From Pseudoflavonifractor intestinihominis (GTDB taxonomy: Bacteria; Bacillota; Clostridia; Oscillospirales; Oscillospiraceae): 64,000 nucleotides of DNA. The position numbers and the translations under genes were made by a program. The notes under the pieces are model-generated. The model did no database searches, was not told the origin of the DNA, and saw only the letters and a list, made by a program, of their open reading frames with translations. Each line of letters starts with the position of its first letter. Positions within the stretch are counted from its first letter, which is position 1. Below are positions 1 to 7,645 of this stretch, piece after piece. The DNA lies in the NCBI RefSeq assembly GCF_040096055.1, contig NZ_JBBMFK010000015.1, positions 26,870-90,869 of the forward strand, given 5' to 3'.

Positions 1-1
1 T

Positions 2-514
2 CCATGTGTCCGGAGCTGGGAGGCAACCGACTTTTCAGCTGAAATGATCCGTCAGGCCAAAAAGCAGGTGCATTCGTCTCGGCTCCATTTCTCCGTCCAA
101 GACGCCACCAAACTGCCCTACGGCCCGGAGAGCTTCGATGCGGTCGTGATCTCCAACGCCCTCCATGTCATGCCTCACCCGGAAAAAGCTCTGGCGGAAG
201 CCTGGCGGGTTCTGAAGCCGGGGGGATGGCTGTTCGCCCCCACCTTTGTCTGGGGCAAAAGCCGAAGCGCCAGACTCCGGCTCTGGTTCATGGAGCTGTC
301 AGGCTTTCGGGTGTATCATGTCTGGACTGCCGGGGAGCTGATGGCATACCTGTCCGAGCGCGGCTATTCCATCATTCGCCATCAGCTTCTCGGAAGTTCG
401 TTGGCACCGCTGTGCTGTCTGATGGCCAGGAAGATCCCGGATGAACGGACTGCGGCACGGCAGACCACCGTCCGGTCCGCGCAGCTCGATGATCCAAAAG
501 TCAAGGAGGAATGA
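2..514 (+). CDS. Class I SAM-dependent methyltransferase (5' partial)
   Basis: The reading frame is open to the left edge, so the N-terminal glycine-rich SAM motif I lies outside the window. What remains starts just before TDFSAEMI, the acidic motif II loop that binds the ribose of SAM. It continues through the DATKLPY motif, the FDAVVISNALHVMPHPEKAL core strand-helix and the RVLKPGGWL motif that marks the UbiE/Methyltransf_11 group. No substrate-specific feature is visible. The stop codon is 6 bases before the next gene and the next gene's ribosome site lies inside this one, so they are probably cotranscribed. The substrate is unknown; a small molecule or lipid is typical for the family. Confidence 0.85.
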   Translation, partial: PCVRSWEATDFSAEMIRQAKKQVHSSRLHFSVQDATKLPYGPESFDAVVISNALHVMPHPEKALAEAWRVLKPGGWLFAPTFVWGKSRSARLRLWFMELSGFRVYHVWTAGELMAYLSERGYSIIRHQLLGSSLAPLCCLMARKIPDERTAARQTTVRSAQLDDPKVKEE

Positions 515-520
515 GAAATC

Positions 521-766
521 ATGTGGAAGTACACAGTGGAAGTCAACGGAATGATGTGCGGGATGTGCGAGGCTCATGTCAATGACGCTGTTCGCAAAGC
601 CTGCCCGGTCAAAAAGGTGATTTCTTCCCGAAGCAAAAACCAGACCGTGATCCTCTCTGAAACAGAGCTGGACACAGAGGCTGTTATGAACGCCATTCGC
701 AGCACGGGGTATGAGGTCGGCACAATCCAAAAGGAGCCGTACAAAAAAAGAGGATTGTTCGGTTGA
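521..766 (+). CDS. Heavy-metal-associated (CopZ/HMA-like) protein
   Basis: This 81-residue protein is a single HMA ferredoxin-like fold. The metal-binding loop GMMCGMCEAHV near residue 10 has the two cysteines (CxxC) expected for binding soft metals such as Cu(I). VKKVISSRSKNQTVIL and AVMNAIRSTGYEV match the following strands and helix of the family. The C-terminal basic tail KKRGLFG is short. The start is set by GGAGG about 12 bases upstream. It lies in a small operon near a DtxR-type regulator and a metal P-type ATPase, which suggests metal delivery. Which metal it carries cannot be read from the sequence. Confidence 0.85.
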   Translation: MWKYTVEVNGMMCGMCEAHVNDAVRKACPVKKVISSRSKNQTVILSETELDTEAVMNAIRSTGYEVGTIQKEPYKKRGLFG

Positions 767-797
767 GTTCATTGGCAGCAGCGGCCAGAAAAGAGGC

Positions 798-947
798 ATG
801 AACATGAACACGGCAACGCAGTCGTTTGGATATGGATTAGCGGCTCTGCTATTTTGCATCGCTATTCTTGGCGTGTGCCATAAAATCAAAAAAGCCGCCC
901 GAAAGGTTTTGAAAAGCCAGCAGACACATAAGGATGAGCTACCGTAA
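798..947 (+). CDS. Small single-pass membrane protein
   Basis: A 49-residue protein begins MNMNTATQSFGYG, has one hydrophobic segment (about residues 11-26, AALLFCIAILGVC) and ends with a basic and then polar tail. A longer upstream frame exists but it overlaps the preceding HMA gene and has no ribosome site; AGAGG lies just before this ATG. No family is recognised. It is the last gene before the hairpin at 1031, so it is probably the final member of the methyltransferase-HMA operon. Confidence 0.5.
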   Translation: MNMNTATQSFGYGLAALLFCIAILGVCHKIKKAARKVLKSQQTHKDELP

Positions 948-1030
948 GCGTTTGGAGCTATGGAGCAGGTACGCTTGGCGGTGAACTTACACAGCAGGTC
1001 GCTCCTGATTTAAAAGCGCAGATCACATAA

Positions 1031-1068
1031 AAATGAGGTGGAGGCCATATCAAGGCTCCACCTCATTT
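1031..1068. terminator. Bidirectional terminator between convergent genes
   Basis: A 13-base stem (AAATGAGGTGGAG pairing with CTCCACCTCATTT) lies between the end of the rightward operon and the end of the leftward DtxR-family gene. A-rich and T-rich flanks are present on both sides. Confidence 0.75.
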
Positions 1069-1145
1069 GATATTCCGTGCCAAATGGCAGGTATTCACTT
1101 ATCGCGTTGCCGCTCGATAGCAAAGTCGGCCAAATTTGCATAGGC

Positions 1146-1541
1146 TCACTGCCCGTGAGCATCTTCCCGCATTTTCGTTACCTGCTCCAAGTGCGCCTGC
1201 ACCGCCGCAAAGGATTTTTCGCTGATCACATGCTCGATCCGGCAGGCATCTTCGGTCGCAGTCTCTTCGTCCACGCCTAATTCCATCAGCATCTGGCTCA
1301 ACACCGTGTGGCGGGTGTACATCGTCTTAGCAATGGCAAGCCCGGTCTCCGTCAGGGTAATTGCTCCGTCAGCATCCACATTCACATATCCGTCCTTTGT
1401 CAGAATGGACATGGCTCTGCTGACGCTGGGCTTGGTAAAGCCCAACTGCTCTCCCACATCGATAGCTCGAACAAAGGTGCTGTTCTGTGAAAGAATATAG
1501 ATAGTTTCCAGATACATCTGGCCAGACTCGTGAATCGCCAT
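1146..1541 (-). CDS. DtxR/MntR-family metal-dependent transcriptional regulator
   Basis: The 131-residue form beginning MAIHESGQMYLETIYIL is chosen because GGAGG lies 5 bases before this ATG; a longer frame adds 18 residues without a site. The N-terminal winged helix contains the family pattern DVGEQLGFTKPSVSRAM (recognition helix) and the wing ITLTETGLAIA. The dimerisation and metal-binding half follows with the typical E/H/C ligands (HTVLSQML, DEETATEDACRIEHVISE). It is compact, without an SH3-like third domain, as in MntR. It faces away from a promoter carrying two palindromic DtxR-like boxes. The first gene pair under that promoter is DUF3793-flavodoxin, so I infer iron-responsive repression; manganese cannot be excluded. 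Confidence 0.88.
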   Translation of the reverse strand: MAIHESGQMYLETIYILSQNSTFVRAIDVGEQLGFTKPSVSRAMSILTKDGYVNVDADGAITLTETGLAIAKTMYTRHTVLSQMLMELGVDEETATEDACRIEHVISEKSFAAVQAHLEQVTKMREDAHGQ

Positions 1542-1632
1542 AGGAACCTCCAAAAAAACGGGCGTCTTGTTTATTATAACACAGGCGTCCGACAAGCGCC
1601 ATTTTTTCTGTCAACAAAATCCATCCGTCCTC

Positions 1633-1661
1633 TTGACAAGCGAATTTGTCCTGTATATAAT
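1633..1661 (+). promoter_or_regulatory. Sigma-A promoter for the DUF3793-flavodoxin operon
   Basis: There is a perfect TTGACA at 1633-1638 and a perfect TATAAT at 1656-1661 with a 17-base spacer. The first palindromic box begins 8 bases after the -10 element, at the expected transcription start. Confidence 0.85.
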
Positions 1662-1668
1662 TGCGTTA

Positions 1669-1684
1669 GTTAGCTACCGCTAAC
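1669..1684. promoter_or_regulatory. DtxR-like operator box 1
   Basis: GTTAGC-TACC-GCTAAC is a perfect 6-4-6 inverted repeat. It resembles the TTAGGTTAGSCTAACCTAA consensus of DtxR/IdeR iron boxes and overlaps the predicted transcription start. A bound repressor would block RNA polymerase. Confidence 0.75.
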
Positions 1685-1714
1685 CAAAAGCGGCAGCTAT
1701 ATATTTAACGCATA

Positions 1715-1732
1715 GGTTAGCAATCGCTAACC
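1715..1732. promoter_or_regulatory. DtxR-like operator box 2
   Basis: GGTTAGC-AATC-GCTAACC is a perfect 7-4-7 inverted repeat centred 47 bases downstream of box 1 (between 4 and 5 helical turns), inside the leader of the DUF3793 gene. The paired boxes suggest cooperative binding of two regulator dimers. Confidence 0.75.
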
Positions 1733-1802
1733 ACATTTACTGTCAGTTTTTCTATTTCGCCGTACAGTCTTCGAATGGACATGTTTTTGTGAGGAAAACG
1801 CT

Positions 1803-2354
1803 ATGTCAGAGGATCTGCTGATTCGCCATTGTTCTCCCACCCTGGCCGGGATCAAGACGGGAAACCTCTTTTCCTGCGCCTGCCCCAGCCGGAAGGATCT
1901 GACGAGAGACTTATGTCGGCTGAACAAGAAACTGGTGCCCAAGGGCATCCGCGTTCTGCCGCTCCGGGTTTGCAAAGGCCGCGCTTTGATTTACGCCTAC
2001 CGGCCCAATGCGCTGGAGAGCGATCTGACCGATCACCGCGCCAGAGCCTTGCTTCTGAAATACGGCTATGTGCCGGAAAACCCCAATGGCTGTGTGGTTC
2101 ACCTCATCCACCGGCTCCGGAGCGAGGAGGAATTTCCCCATGAGATCGGCCTGTTTTTGAGCTATCCGCCGGAGGATGTCCTGGGCTTCATCTGCAATCG
2201 GGCGTGCAATCACAAGTGCGTGGGCTGCTGGAAGGTCTACGGCGACGAGCAGACCGCCAAAAACATCTTTGAAAAATATGAGATGTGCAGCAAGATCTAC
2301 TCCCGGCAGTGGCAGCAAGGGAAATCCATCGAGCAGCTCACCGTAGCTGGTTGA
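1803..2354 (+). CDS. DUF3793 family protein
   Basis: This 183-residue protein has the hallmarks I associate with DUF3793: the N-terminal HCSPTLAGIKTGNLFSC, the central DHRARALLLKYGY, and GLFLSYPPEDVLGFI followed by a cysteine-rich CNRACNHKCVGCWKVYGDE. The four clustered cysteines could bind metal or a cluster, but that is inference. Members are commonly encoded directly before a flavodoxin in Clostridia, as here. The molecular role is not known. It is the first gene behind the TTGACA/TATAAT promoter with two DtxR-like boxes, so expression is probably induced on iron limitation. Confidence 0.85.
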   Translation: MSEDLLIRHCSPTLAGIKTGNLFSCACPSRKDLTRDLCRLNKKLVPKGIRVLPLRVCKGRALIYAYRPNALESDLTDHRARALLLKYGYVPENPNGCVVHLIHRLRSEEEFPHEIGLFLSYPPEDVLGFICNRACNHKCVGCWKVYGDEQTAKNIFEKYEMCSKIYSRQWQQGKSIEQLTVAG

Positions 2355-2399
2355 TGTTTCTACCATAACAAATCCAGAAAGAAAGGTCGCTAAAGTCTT

Positions 2400-2822
2400 A
2401 TGAGTAAAGTTGCAGTTGTGTATTGGAGCGGCACGGGAAACACCGAGGCCATGGCCATGGCGGTAGCCGAAGGCGCCAAAGGCAAGGGCGCCGAGGTATC
2501 TGTGATCACCGCCGCAGAGTTCTCACCGGAGCAGGTCGGCGAGTATTCCGCCATCGCTTTCGGCTGCCCCTCCATGGGGTCGGAGCAGCTGGAGGAGAGC
2601 GAGTTCGAGCCTATGTTCACCGCCTGTGAGGGCAGGCTGAGCGGGAAGAACATCGCTCTGTTCGGCTCCTACGGCTGGGGGGACGGCGAATGGATGCGCA
2701 GCTGGGAGTCCCGCTGCAACGACGCCGGCGCCAATCTGGCCTGTGAGAGCGTGATCTGCAACGAGGCTCCGGACGATGACGCTCTGGCAGCCTGCCGCGA
2801 GCTGGGCGCATCTCTGGCCTGA
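2400..2822 (+). CDS. Flavodoxin
   Basis: A 140-residue short-chain flavodoxin. The FMN phosphate loop WSGTGNTEAMA is at residues 8-18, the first isoalloxazine-stacking loop near CPSMGSEQLEE, and the second loop as FGSYGWGDGEWM, all in family order. Flavodoxins carry one or two electrons in the cytoplasm and replace ferredoxin when iron is scarce. The gene lies 45 bases after the DUF3793 gene and shares its promoter with DtxR-like boxes, which fits an iron-sparing function. An intrinsic terminator follows, so the operon is probably just these two genes. Confidence 0.95.
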   Translation: MSKVAVVYWSGTGNTEAMAMAVAEGAKGKGAEVSVITAAEFSPEQVGEYSAIAFGCPSMGSEQLEESEFEPMFTACEGRLSGKNIALFGSYGWGDGEWMRSWESRCNDAGANLACESVICNEAPDDDALAACRELGASLA

Positions 2823-2834
2823 CAAAAACACCGC

Positions 2835-2867
2835 AGAAGGCAGGAGGATCTCGTCTCCTGCCTTCTC
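2835..2867 (+). terminator. Terminator of the flavodoxin operon
   Basis: AGAAGGCAGGAG pairs with CTCCTGCCTTCT around a short loop, directly after the flavodoxin stop and followed by a TCTCT tract. Confidence 0.75.
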
Positions 2868-2932
2868 TCTGTATCCCCAGCCAGCATAGGCGAAACCAAT
2901 TTCGAACTCAGAGAAACAGGTCGTGAGAAATC

Positions 2933-3853
2933 ATGCTGAAGGAATATTTATTGAGCCAGGGCTCCGGCACGGGCCGCTGGAGCCACGGTATGCCAGGGGT
3001 GCAGATCTGCCGCTTTTCCCTGCCTGAGCCGGTGCAGGAGCCCTTGCGGCCCATCCCGGTGTGCGGCGCACCGCTCCAGTTTGAGGTGCTGTTCTGTTTG
3101 ACCGGCCGCCTTGCCGTCCGGCCATTACAGGGGACTTCCTACACGGTGGAGGCTCCGGCCATTTTCCTCCTCTCCGACAGCTCCGCTCTCCGCTCGTGTC
3201 AGTATAGCGGAAATCTGGGCGGCATTTTGATCGCCGTAGACGCCAAAGCCGCAAAAGAAAGCCTTGTGACGGTCTGCTCCACCCTGGGGATGAGGTTGGA
3301 CACCAGGATCGTCAAGGAGAAGATGACGGCGAGGAACGGCTGCATGGCCCTGTGCGGCACACCTTGGACGCAGTCATTTTTTGAAACGGTTCGCTATCTG
3401 TCCGAGCTGGAGCAGGAACGCTACTCTGTTTTCAAGTCGGTGGAACTGCTGTATCTGCTCTGCACCGAGGTATCTGAATCGGACGAATCTTTCTCCAGCT
3501 CAGGCTGCCCAGTATCCCACAGTCTGTTGGAAGTCAAGGTATACATCCAGACGCATCTGTCTGATAAGCTCACCATTGCGTTCCTCTGCAAACAGTTTTC
3601 CCTTTCCCCGACCTTCTTGAAAGAAGGTTTCCGCCGCGCCTATGGCATGCCGATTCACAGCTTTTTGGTTCAACAGCGCCTCCGTCGGGCACAGGAGCTG
3701 ATCTGCACCACCCGGATGCCCATTCAGCAAATTGCGCAGGCTGTGGGGTATGAGGGTATGAGCCAGTTCAACGCAGCGTTCAAGCGGGAGTATGGCATGA
3801 CTCCCGGCCAGTACAGAAAAATGTCGGAAACCGCAACTCTGCGTCCGTTTTGA
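2933..3853 (+). CDS. AraC-family transcriptional regulator
   Basis: A 306-residue protein. The N-terminal 180 residues look like a cupin-type sensor (VCGAPLQFEVLFCLTGRLAV, YTVEAPAIFLLSDSS). The C-terminal ~100 residues form the double helix-turn-helix: LTIAFLCKQFSLSPTFLKEGF is the first and MPIQQIAQAVGYEGMSQFN the second, closing with the family signature FKREYGMTPGQYRK. The start is the only ATG near the ribosome site. It precedes a peptide-DUF6110-ATPase cluster transcribed in the same direction, so that cluster is its likely target. The ligand is unknown. Confidence 0.9.
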   Translation: MLKEYLLSQGSGTGRWSHGMPGVQICRFSLPEPVQEPLRPIPVCGAPLQFEVLFCLTGRLAVRPLQGTSYTVEAPAIFLLSDSSALRSCQYSGNLGGILIAVDAKAAKESLVTVCSTLGMRLDTRIVKEKMTARNGCMALCGTPWTQSFFETVRYLSELEQERYSVFKSVELLYLLCTEVSESDESFSSSGCPVSHSLLEVKVYIQTHLSDKLTIAFLCKQFSLSPTFLKEGFRRAYGMPIHSFLVQQRLRRAQELICTTRMPIQQIAQAVGYEGMSQFNAAFKREYGMTPGQYRKMSETATLRPF

Positions 3854-3922
3854 CAGCGACAAACACCCACCTTTTCTGCTACAATAATCAGACATTCCAA
3901 AGCATTCAAAGGAGTGACAGCG

Positions 3923-4003
3923 ATGAAACAGCATCGTTTTTGGGCGTGGGGCGCTGTGATCTGCATGATTATGGTCATGGTCACCGGCTACAAACGGAAA
4001 TAA
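3923..4003 (+). CDS. 26-residue membrane peptide upstream of DUF6110 gene
   Basis: MKQHRFWAWGAVICMIMVMV followed by TGYKRK: a basic N-terminus, one hydrophobic helix and a basic C-terminus. AAGGAG lies 8 bases upstream and the next gene starts 18 bases after the stop. Such a peptide next to the DUF6110 gene and metal ATPase is a pattern I recall from Clostridia. It may be an accessory subunit of the transporter; that is inference. Confidence 0.65.
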   Translation: MKQHRFWAWGAVICMIMVMVTGYKRK

Positions 4004-4021
4004 GGGAAAGGAAGGATCACA

Positions 4022-4294
4022 ATGAGCGTTTATACGAAACTTGCCTGCTTTGCGGGTGGTGCGTTGTTTGGTTCTTTTGGCATCAAGCTGCTGTCCAGCA
4101 AGGACGCCAAGAAAGCCTATGTCCATGTCACGGCCGCCGGCCTGCGGATGAAGGACTCGGTCATGGGGACTGTGACCACGGTGCAGGAAAACGCCGCGGA
4201 CATTCTGGCCTCCGCCAAGGAGCTGAATGAGGACCGGGCTGCGAAGGAAGCGGAGGAAGCCGCCGCTGCCAATCTGGAGAGCGAAGAAGCCTGA
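4022..4294 (+). CDS. DUF6110 family protein
   Basis: A 90-residue protein. An N-terminal hydrophobic segment (LACFAGGALFGSFGIKLL) is followed by SSKDAKKAYVHVTAAGLRMKD, the recognisable core of DUF6110, then a long helical, glutamate- and alanine-rich tail. It is probably anchored in the membrane with a cytoplasmic tail. It sits between the 26-residue peptide and a P1B-type ATPase in the same orientation. A terminator hairpin separates it from the ATPase, so the ATPase may be made at a lower level. No biochemical function is established to my knowledge. Confidence 0.75.
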   Translation: MSVYTKLACFAGGALFGSFGIKLLSSKDAKKAYVHVTAAGLRMKDSVMGTVTTVQENAADILASAKELNEDRAAKEAEEAAAANLESEEA

Positions 4295-4301
4295 TTGACC
4301 C

Positions 4302-4330
4302 AGAGGGAGCCGCCAGCGGCTCCCTCTTTT
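4302..4330 (+). terminator. Intercistronic terminator before the P-type ATPase
   Basis: AGAGGGAGCCGC pairs with GCGGCTCCCTCT around a 4-base loop and runs into TTTT. It lies inside an apparent operon, so it would reduce rather than abolish readthrough into the ATPase gene. Confidence 0.75.
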
Positions 4331-4346
4331 CGTGAAGGAGGAACCT

Positions 4347-6431
4347 ATGAACGCAACCATATTGCACGAAAGCCGGGGGCGCATCCGGTTCCGGCTGCGG
4401 CAAAAACAGATGACACTCGCTCAGGCGGATCTGCTGGAGGCATGGATTCAGGGAAAGTCCTGGTGCCGGCAGGTCACCGTCCACGAGCGCACCTGCTGCG
4501 TCATCCTGTACTACGACGGGACTCGCCAAACCGTGCTGAACGAAATTCGGCATTTTTCTTGGCAGGAGGCGGAGCAGACCACCGCGCTTCCCGCCCACAG
4601 CAGCCGGGCGCTGAACCGGGAATTTGAGGAGAAGCTGGTGGCAAAGGTGGTGTGCAAGGCCGCCTGCACCCTGTTTCTACCGCCTCCATTGCGGATTGCC
4701 CGCATACTCTGGCACATGATCCCCTTTGTACGAAGGGGACTGCGCTGCCTGCTGCGCCGCCGCGTCAAGGTGGAGCTGCTGGACGCCCTGTCCATTTCCA
4801 TCTCGGCGTTCCGGGGCGACTTTGATACCGCCGGCACCGTCATGTTCCTGCTGGAGGTGGGTGAGCTGCTGGAGGAGTGGACCCGAAAGAAATCCGTGGC
4901 GGATCTGGCCCGGTGTATGTCCTTAAATGTGGATCGGGTCTGGCTGCGCACGGCCCAGGGCGAGGTACTGGTCCCCGTGTCCCAGATCCAGCCGGGGGAC
5001 GCCGTGGTGGTTCGTGCCGGCGGTATCATCCCCGTGGATGGTCTGGTTCTGGAGGGGGAGGTCACCGTCAATCAGGCGTCCCTCACCGGAGAGTCCATCC
5101 CGGTACCCAAGCGCCCCGGCGGCGCGGTCTATGCCGGCACTGTGGTAGAGGAGGGCGAATGTGTGCTGGAAGTGAAGCAAGCCTCCGGCCAGAGCCGCTA
5201 TGACCAGATCGTCCACATGATCGAGCAGTCGGAGCAGATGAAGTCGGAGGCTGAGAGCAAGGCCGCCAATCTGGCGGACAAGCTGGTGCCCTATACCTTT
5301 GCCGGGAGCCTGCTGAGTTTTGCCCTTACTCGGAATGTGACACGGGCTCTGTCGGTACTGATGGTGGACTTCTCCTGTGCGCTGAAGCTGGCCATGCCTC
5401 TGGCCGTCCTCTCCGCCATGCGGGAGGCGGGACGCGCCCACATCACCGTCAAGGGCGGCAAATTCCTGGAGGCTGTGGCGGCTGCCGATACCATCGTCTT
5501 TGACAAGACCGGCACCCTGACCCACGCCTGCCCCCGGGTGGCTCAGGTGGTATCTTTCGGCACCAAGGAGGAAGCCGAAATGCTGCGGCTGGCCGCCTGC
5601 CTGGAGGAACACTTCCCACATTCCATGGCCAACGCCGTGGTGGAGGAGGCGAAGCGCCGGGGCCTGCGTCACGATGAGTACCACTCCAAGGTGGAATATT
5701 TGGTGGCCCACGGCATCGCCAGCACCGTAGATGGGGAGCGGGTCCTCATCGGCAGCGCCCACTTCGTCTTTGAGGATGAGGGCTGCGTCATTCCGGAGGG
5801 CGAACAGGATCGCTTTGACGCCCTGCCGCCGGAGTATTCTCACCTGTACCTGGCCGTAGGCGGACAGCTGGCCGCCGTGATCTGCATCGCCGACCCGCTG
5901 CGGGAGGAGGCGGAGGAAGTCCTCTCTACCCTCCGCACTTTGGGGATTACCAGCACCGTTATGCTCACCGGAGACAGTTACCGCACCGCCGCAGCCATTG
6001 CCGCCCAGGTGGGAGTGGATGACTTCCGCGCCGGAGTCCTTCCGGCGGACAAGGCGGAGTATGTGGCACGGCTCCGCCGGGAGGGACACACCGTGTTGAT
6101 GGTAGGCGACGGCATCAACGACTCGCCGGCCTTGTCCGAGGCGGACGCGGGCATCGCCATCAGCGACGGCGCCGCCATCGCCCGGGAGATCGCGGACATC
6201 ACCATCGCTGCCGATAGTCTCTGGGAACTGGTAGAGCTGCGCCGGATCGCCATGGCGCTGATGGCGCGCATCCACTCCAACTACCGCTTCGTTATCGGCT
6301 TCAACGGCACCCTGATTGCCCTTGGTGTGGCCGGTGTTCTGCCGCCCGCCACCTCTGCCACGCTGCACAATCTCTCCACCCTGGGCGTCAGCCTGCGGAG
6401 CATGGGCCGGCTGGCACTTCCGAAAATGTAG
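4347..6431 (+). CDS. Heavy-metal-translocating P1B-type ATPase
   Basis: 694 residues from the ATG preceded by AAGGAGG (an in-frame GTG at 4332 overlaps that site). An N-terminal HMA_2-like domain lacks CxxC metal ligands (ESRGRIRFRLRQKQM). Two membrane helices surround LLDALSISISAF, then the actuator domain has TGES at 247. The helix that normally carries CPC has MVDFSCALKLAMP, with a single Cys at 344. The P-domain has DKTGT at 386, the nucleotide domain HFPHSMA in place of SEHPLA, and GDGINDSPAL at 587; two C-terminal helices follow. All catalytic residues are present. Loss of CPC argues against a classical Cu/Cd/Zn exporter; iron or manganese transport is possible given the neighbours. Confidence 0.9.
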   Translation: MNATILHESRGRIRFRLRQKQMTLAQADLLEAWIQGKSWCRQVTVHERTCCVILYYDGTRQTVLNEIRHFSWQEAEQTTALPAHSSRALNREFEEKLVAKVVCKAACTLFLPPPLRIARILWHMIPFVRRGLRCLLRRRVKVELLDALSISISAFRGDFDTAGTVMFLLEVGELLEEWTRKKSVADLARCMSLNVDRVWLRTAQGEVLVPVSQIQPGDAVVVRAGGIIPVDGLVLEGEVTVNQASLTGESIPVPKRPGGAVYAGTVVEEGECVLEVKQASGQSRYDQIVHMIEQSEQMKSEAESKAANLADKLVPYTFAGSLLSFALTRNVTRALSVLMVDFSCALKLAMPLAVLSAMREAGRAHITVKGGKFLEAVAAADTIVFDKTGTLTHACPRVAQVVSFGTKEEAEMLRLAACLEEHFPHSMANAVVEEAKRRGLRHDEYHSKVEYLVAHGIASTVDGERVLIGSAHFVFEDEGCVIPEGEQDRFDALPPEYSHLYLAVGGQLAAVICIADPLREEAEEVLSTLRTLGITSTVMLTGDSYRTAAAIAAQVGVDDFRAGVLPADKAEYVARLRREGHTVLMVGDGINDSPALSEADAGIAISDGAAIAREIADITIAADSLWELVELRRIAMALMARIHSNYRFVIGFNGTLIALGVAGVLPPATSATLHNLSTLGVSLRSMGRLALPKM

Positions 6432-6463
6432 AGTGCAGAACTCTTTTGAAGGAATAAATACAT

Positions 6464-6512
6464 AATGAGACTCGTAGGGGGAAAGGAAATTCCTCCTGCG
6501 AGCCTCATTTTT
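6464..6512. terminator. Terminator after the P-type ATPase
   Basis: A long imperfect stem pairs AATGAGACTCGTAGG with CCTGCGAGCCTCATT and is followed by TTTTTCT. Its right arm overlaps the last codons of the convergent XRE gene. Confidence 0.75.
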
Positions 6513-6735
6513 CTATCTTTTCTGGTGGTATAAATTCTAATAGATCGCCGATCTCACAATTCAACACCGTACAAAGCCTTGCGAGGACATCTATATCTAA
6601 ACGAGTAATTTGGTTTTTACAATAATTATTGATCTGCGTCCGCTGCATCTCAGCTCGATGGCTCAGCATGTTCTTGCTAAGACCAGATGCCTTCAACAGC
6701 TCGTCCAGCTTAATCCGAATCGTTCCATATTCCAC
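6505..6735 (-). CDS. XRE-family helix-turn-helix regulator
   Basis: A GTG start at 6735 is preceded by GGAGG at 8 bases; a longer frame upstream has no site. The 76-residue product is a Cro/CI-like domain throughout: TIRIKLDELLKASGLSKNML (helices 1-2), AEMQRTQINNYCKN (recognition helix, unusually with QIN rather than STI), LDIDVLARLCTVLNCEIGDLLEF. This YozG-like compact form is common beside mobile elements. It marks the left edge of the AT-richer accessory region and its target is probably its own upstream region. Confidence 0.8.
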   Translation of the reverse strand: MEYGTIRIKLDELLKASGLSKNMLSHRAEMQRTQINNYCKNQITRLDIDVLARLCTVLNCEIGDLLEFIPPEKIEK

Positions 6736-7110
6736 TTGCCAACCCTCCGACCACAAGAAATATGTTGACAAGTTTAGTGTACCCTTGGTAGAATAGAAAA
6801 ATAAGATATAGAAAGTCTTGTCAGACTAATTGCACATATATAATGCACAGTTTTGGCTTGTGCTTTTTAGCCAATATGAATATATAATAATACAAAAAGC
6901 GGATAATCTTCAAATTTCAGCAAAACTGCCTAAAACCTAAGCGATTTCTAAGAAACCCCTAAAAATTCCCTATTATAATACCCCCATCGAAACGGTGAGG
7001 GGAAACGCACTTTTTGTCTGTTATCCCCGCAAGGGGAGAATATGGCAGGAAATCGTATAGGGAGCAATGAACACCCGCCGGGGGTCAGGGAAAAAAGAAC
7101 AACATTACAT

Positions 7111-7144
7111 ACCGCAATCCTCCAAGGGGTTGCGGTTCTTTTTT
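7111..7144 (+). terminator. Intrinsic terminator
   Basis: ACCGCAA pairs with TTGCGGT with extra internal pairing, followed by a run of six T. Confidence 0.7.
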
Positions 7145-7208
7145 ATTCGACACCATTTGTCCTTACTCACTATATACCGCTAAAGCTCGGCAAATATTTC
7201 TCTTCGTA

Positions 7209-7238
7209 TGCACTCACCGCACGGTGGGTGCATTTTTT
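7209..7238 (+). terminator. Intrinsic terminator
   Basis: TGCACTCACCG pairs with CGGTGGGTGCA and runs into TTTTTT. Confidence 0.7.
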
Positions 7239-7357
7239 GTTTGTCGAAAAATGGCGGCCTCTGCTCAGCGTCCGGTATGTCCGGTCGCTCCATTGCCGCG
7301 ACCCACCGCTCCGAAATTTGGTTCGCATCCAAATTTCAGAAGACGGAGTAAATCACC

Positions 7358-7645
7358 ATGTACTTTAATAGAGAGGACTATGGTTCAAGGATCAGGAGCT
7401 TGCGAAAAAAGCGTGGGCTCACACAGGAACAGCTGGCAGAAAAGATGAATGTCAGCACTCCTTACATAGCAAAAATCGAAAATGGGAAACAAACCGGCCC
7501 AATCGAACTGGCTGTAGAATTTGCAGAATTCTTTGCGGTTTCTCTGGATTATCTCCTGGTGGGAAAAGGAGATTTTGCAGAGGAACAAAAGCGCGGACTG
7601 CGGATGGCCATTTCTCTTCTGTCTGAATTGGAGGCATCTCTCTAA
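7358..7645 (+). CDS. XRE-family helix-turn-helix regulator
   Basis: 95 residues. The classical HTH_3 domain spans about 10-66: IRSLRKKRGLTQEQLAEKMN, VSTPYIAKIENGKQTG as recognition helix, then LAVEFAEFFAVSLDYLLVGKG, the standard closing motif of phage-repressor-like regulators. The C-terminal EEQKRGLRMAISLLSELEASL is an amphipathic helix, likely for dimerisation. The immunity-repressor type and its position before mobile-element remnants suggest it once controlled this element. A dyad at 7314-7340 directly upstream may be its operator. Confidence 0.85.
   Translation: MYFNREDYGSRIRSLRKKRGLTQEQLAEKMNVSTPYIAKIENGKQTGPIELAVEFAEFFAVSLDYLLVGKGDFAEEQKRGLRMAISLLSELEASL

Larger units (their letters stand above)
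6736..7357. other. AT-rich non-coding stretch between two XRE genes
   Basis: About 600 bases lie between divergent XRE regulators. It holds A/T-rich promoter-like tracts (6880-6900, 6960-6985), at least two terminator-like hairpins (7111-7144, 7209-7238), and a GAAATTTGG...CCAAATTTC dyad just before the second XRE gene that could be its operator. A 108-codon frame from 7042 contains both hairpins and resembles nothing I know, so I do not call it. Confidence 0.5.

Noticed and set aside
4923..6368. 481-codon open frame on the - strand
   Set aside because: Antisense to the P-type ATPase, lacking any family motif.
6464..6512. Inverted repeat considered as an attachment site for the 6.5-12 kb region
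   Set aside because: It has the form of an intrinsic terminator after the ATPase and no second copy was found near 12 kb.
7042..7368. 108-codon frame with a plausible ribosome site
   Set aside because: It contains two strong terminator hairpins and has no recognisable protein features, so it is more likely leader or spacer.
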